From Hydrogenimonas sp. (GTDB lineage: Bacteria > Campylobacterota > Campylobacteria > Campylobacterales > Hydrogenimonadaceae), in NCBI RefSeq assembly GCF_029933015.1, contig NZ_JAOZOZ010000079.1:1-7303 (forward strand): a stretch of DNA of 7,303 bases, written 5' to 3'. Below the pieces are notes generated by a model. That model was not told where the DNA came from and ran no database searches. It worked only from the letters and a program-made list of their open reading frames with translations. The position numbers and the translations under genes are program-made. How positions within the stretch are numbered: the first letter of the stretch is position 1; each line of letters begins with the position of its first letter. This document shows positions 6,105-7,303 of the stretch, in pieces.

Positions 6105-7226
6105 ATGAAACACAGACTTATGTTCGACAGGCGCATTTTAACACATTTCGATTTTTTCTTGATCCTCCTGATTCTGCCGCTCATCGTCATCTCTTTGACG
6201 CTGGTCAAGGAGATCAGCCCCGCACTTTTCAAAAAAGAGCTTTTCTACATCGGGCTCGGTTTCGTCGTCTTTTTCCTCTTTTTCCTGATACCCTGGCGCT
6301 CGCTGCGCTGGCTCATCCCCTTTTTCTACTGGACCACGATTCTGCTGCTTCTGAGCGTCGACTTTTTCGGGGTCACCAAGCTGGGCGCCCAGCGGTGGCT
6401 GCAGATCCCTTTCATCGGCCTGACCATCCAGCCTTCCGAGCTTTTCAAGCCGGCATTCCTGCTGATGCTGGGCCATCTGATCCAGGAGAACCCCCCGCCC
6501 CGGGAGGGATACGGCCTCCGGGATTTTCTGAAGTTCTCCTTCTATATCCTGCTCCCTTTCGTCCTCATCGCCAAAGAGCCCGACCTCGGCACGGCCCTGG
6601 TGCTGCTCATCATCGGATACGGGGTCCTCTTTCTCGTCGGCGTCCACTGGAAGATATGGGCCGGCATCGCCATCACGCTGGCCGTAGCCGCCCCCTTTCT
6701 CTACTCCAACCTCCACGACTACCAGAAAAAGAGGATCCACGACTTTCTGGCCGAAAAACCGAGCTACCACGTGCAGCAGTCGATCATCGCCATCGGATCG
6801 GGCGGCATGACCGGCAAACCGAAGGAAGAGGCGACGCAGACCCAGCTGAAGTTTCTGCCCATCGCTTCGAGCGACTTCATCTTCGCCTACTACGTGGAGC
6901 GCTTCGGTTTCACGGGCGCGGCCATACTGATCCTGCTCTACGCGCTGCTGGTCTTGCACATCCTGAGTCTGGGGATGCACGCCAGAGGCGACTACTTCAT
7001 CCAGGTCACCGCCTACGGGATCGCCTTTCTGATCTTCGTCTACACCAGCGTCAACATCCTCATGACCATCGGTCTGGCCCCCGTCGTCGGCGTGCCTCTG
7101 CCGCTTCTGAGCCACGGCGGCAGCAGTTTCATCAACTTCATGGTCCTTTTCGGCATCCTGGAAAATTTTATTGCTTTTCGGTTCAATTTTCTGTATAATT
7201 CCGGCTCTAAAGTGACCTTTCTTTAG
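6105..7226 (+). CDS. rodA: Rod shape-determining peptidoglycan glycosyltransferase RodA (MrdB), SEDS family
   Basis: RodA is a polytopic inner-membrane enzyme that polymerises lipid II into glycan strands, working with a class B PBP (PBP2) and the MreBCD elongation complex. The 373-residue length and multiple hydrophobic segments fit the family. Family motifs are GAQRWL (94-99), IQPSELFKP (108-116), KEPDLGTAL (157-165), IGSGG (230-234), LPIASSDFIFAYYVERFGF (251-269) with Asp257 at the position of the essential SEDS aspartate, and GLAPVVGVPLPLLSHGGSS (323-341). It ends soon after the last membrane segment. FtsW is the other SEDS option, but the HDYQKKRI and GLAPVVGVPLP segments and the C. jejuni gene order (mrdB) favour RodA. 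ATG 6105 has only a weak GGCGGA before it. The final ~20 codons switch to AT-rich synonyms because they seem to carry the tRNA promoter. The stop codon overlaps the tRNA by one base. Confidence 0.93.
   Translation: MKHRLMFDRRILTHFDFFLILLILPLIVISLTLVKEISPALFKKELFYIGLGFVVFFLFFLIPWRSLRWLIPFFYWTTILLLLSVDFFGVTKLGAQRWLQIPFIGLTIQPSELFKPAFLLMLGHLIQENPPPREGYGLRDFLKFSFYILLPFVLIAKEPDLGTALVLLIIGYGVLFLVGVHWKIWAGIAITLAVAAPFLYSNLHDYQKKRIHDFLAEKPSYHVQQSIIAIGSGGMTGKPKEEATQTQLKFLPIASSDFIFAYYVERFGFTGAAILILLYALLVLHILSLGMHARGDYFIQVTAYGIAFLIFVYTSVNILMTIGLAPVVGVPLPLLSHGGSSFINFMVLFGILENFIAFRFNFLYNSGSKVTFL
7171..7199 (+). promoter_or_regulatory. Sigma-70-type promoter for the tRNA, inside rodA
   Basis: TTGCTT (7171-7176), a 17-nt spacer and a perfect TATAAT (7194-7199) lie in the 3' end of rodA. 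The start would be near 7206, leaving about 20 nt of 5' leader for RNase P to remove. The discriminator after the -10 is GC-rich (CCGGC), as in stable-RNA promoters under stringent control. The TATAAT is formed by the Tyr364-Asn365 codons of rodA, which here use AT-ending codons not preferred elsewhere in the gene. Confidence 0.65.
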
Positions 7227-7302
7227 GGCCAATAGCTCAGTTGGTTAGAGCATCCGGCTCATAACCGGATGGTCCCAGGTTCGAGTCCTGGTTGGCCCAC
7301 CA
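7226..7302 (+). tRNA. tRNA with CAT anticodon: tRNA-Met (elongator) or tRNA-Ile2
   Basis: A full 77-nt cloverleaf can be drawn: acceptor GGGCCAA/TTGGCCC, D arm GCTC/GAGC with loop AGTTGGTTA, anticodon stem TCCGG/CCGGA with loop CTCATAA (anticodon CAT at 7260-7262), variable loop TGGTC, T arm CCAGG/CCTGG with loop TTCGAGT, discriminator A and encoded CCA (7300-7302). All stems pair without mismatch. It is not the initiator: G1 pairs with C72, and the stem lacks the three G-C pairs next to the anticodon loop that initiators have. By anticodon it reads as elongator Met. However, C4-G69 and C5-G68 pairs are features described for the lysidine-modified tRNA-Ile2 of E. coli, and the GGCTCATAACC anticodon arm resembles bacterial Ile2. 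G1 is also the last base of the rodA stop codon. Confidence 0.93.
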
Positions 7303-7303
7303 C

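Noticed and set aside
6051..6113. Longer rluD start at ATG 6113
   Set aside because: It would add 21 residues of unconserved-looking sequence, overlap the divergent rodA start and cover both candidate promoters. ATG 6050 starts just before the S4 domain.
7203..7226. Terminator between rodA and the tRNA
   Set aside because: There is no GC-rich hairpin with a U run in the few bases between the rodA promoter-like codons and the tRNA, so rodA transcription probably reads into the tRNA.
6138..7232. 364-codon open frame antisense to rodA
   Set aside because: It is in register with rodA, very rich in Asp, Glu and Gln as expected from complementing hydrophobic codons, and enters the tRNA. RodA motifs on the + strand explain the region.
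1..7303. Mobile element, CRISPR array, defence or toxin-antitoxin system
   Set aside because: I found no repeat array, terminal inverted repeats, transposase or defence-family motif. All space is taken by housekeeping genes in a known syntenic order.

Overview
This window looks like chromosomal core DNA from a member of the Campylobacterota (formerly Epsilonproteobacteria). Its gene set and order match, as far as I recall, the Campylobacter jejuni Cj1275c-Cj1282 neighbourhood: M23/EnvC-like protein, ftsX, ftsE, trmB, fibronectin type III lipoprotein (FlpA), RluA-family pseudouridine synthase and rodA/mrdB. Base composition and codon use are far more GC-rich than in the host-associated Campylobacter and Helicobacter, with codons mostly ending in C or G. 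That suggests a free-living, perhaps sulfur- or hydrogen-oxidising lineage, but I cannot name a genus with confidence.

Layout. Six genes run leftward as one tightly packed unit: the RluD-type pseudouridine synthase (6050 to 5058), the FlpA-like lipoprotein (5125 to 3866), trmB (3856 to 2675), ftsE (2690 to 2019), ftsX (2032 to 1220) and an EnvC-like coiled-coil/LytM protein (1214 to beyond position 1). Three junctions overlap (68, 16 and 14 nt) and the other two are separated by 9 and 5 nt, so cotranscription and translational coupling are likely. A 54-nt AT-rich gap (6051-6104) separates this unit from the divergent rodA gene (6105-7226, + strand). The rodA stop codon shares its last base with the first base of a CAT-anticodon tRNA gene (7226-7302, CCA encoded), whose promoter appears to lie inside the 3' end of rodA.

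Function. Three envelope and division genes belong together: FtsE (ATPase) and FtsX (membrane subunit) form the complex that controls septal peptidoglycan hydrolysis, and the EnvC-like protein is the expected periplasmic partner. Its LytM domain lacks the zinc ligands, as in non-enzymatic amidase activators. RodA is the SEDS glycosyltransferase for wall elongation. TrmB (tRNA m7G46 methyltransferase) and the pseudouridine synthase are RNA-modification enzymes that share the operon. The FlpA-like lipoprotein carries four FnIII repeats and a nine-residue stretch almost identical to the fibronectin-binding motif reported for C. jejuni FlpA.

I see no mobile element, CRISPR array, phage gene or novel defence system. 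There is no gene-free stretch over 300 bases. The most interesting signals are regulatory and architectural: the tRNA promoter and tRNA start fused into rodA, a lipoprotein signal peptide overprinted on the end of RluD, the FlpA motif, and unusual active-site residues in TrmB and the LytM domain.
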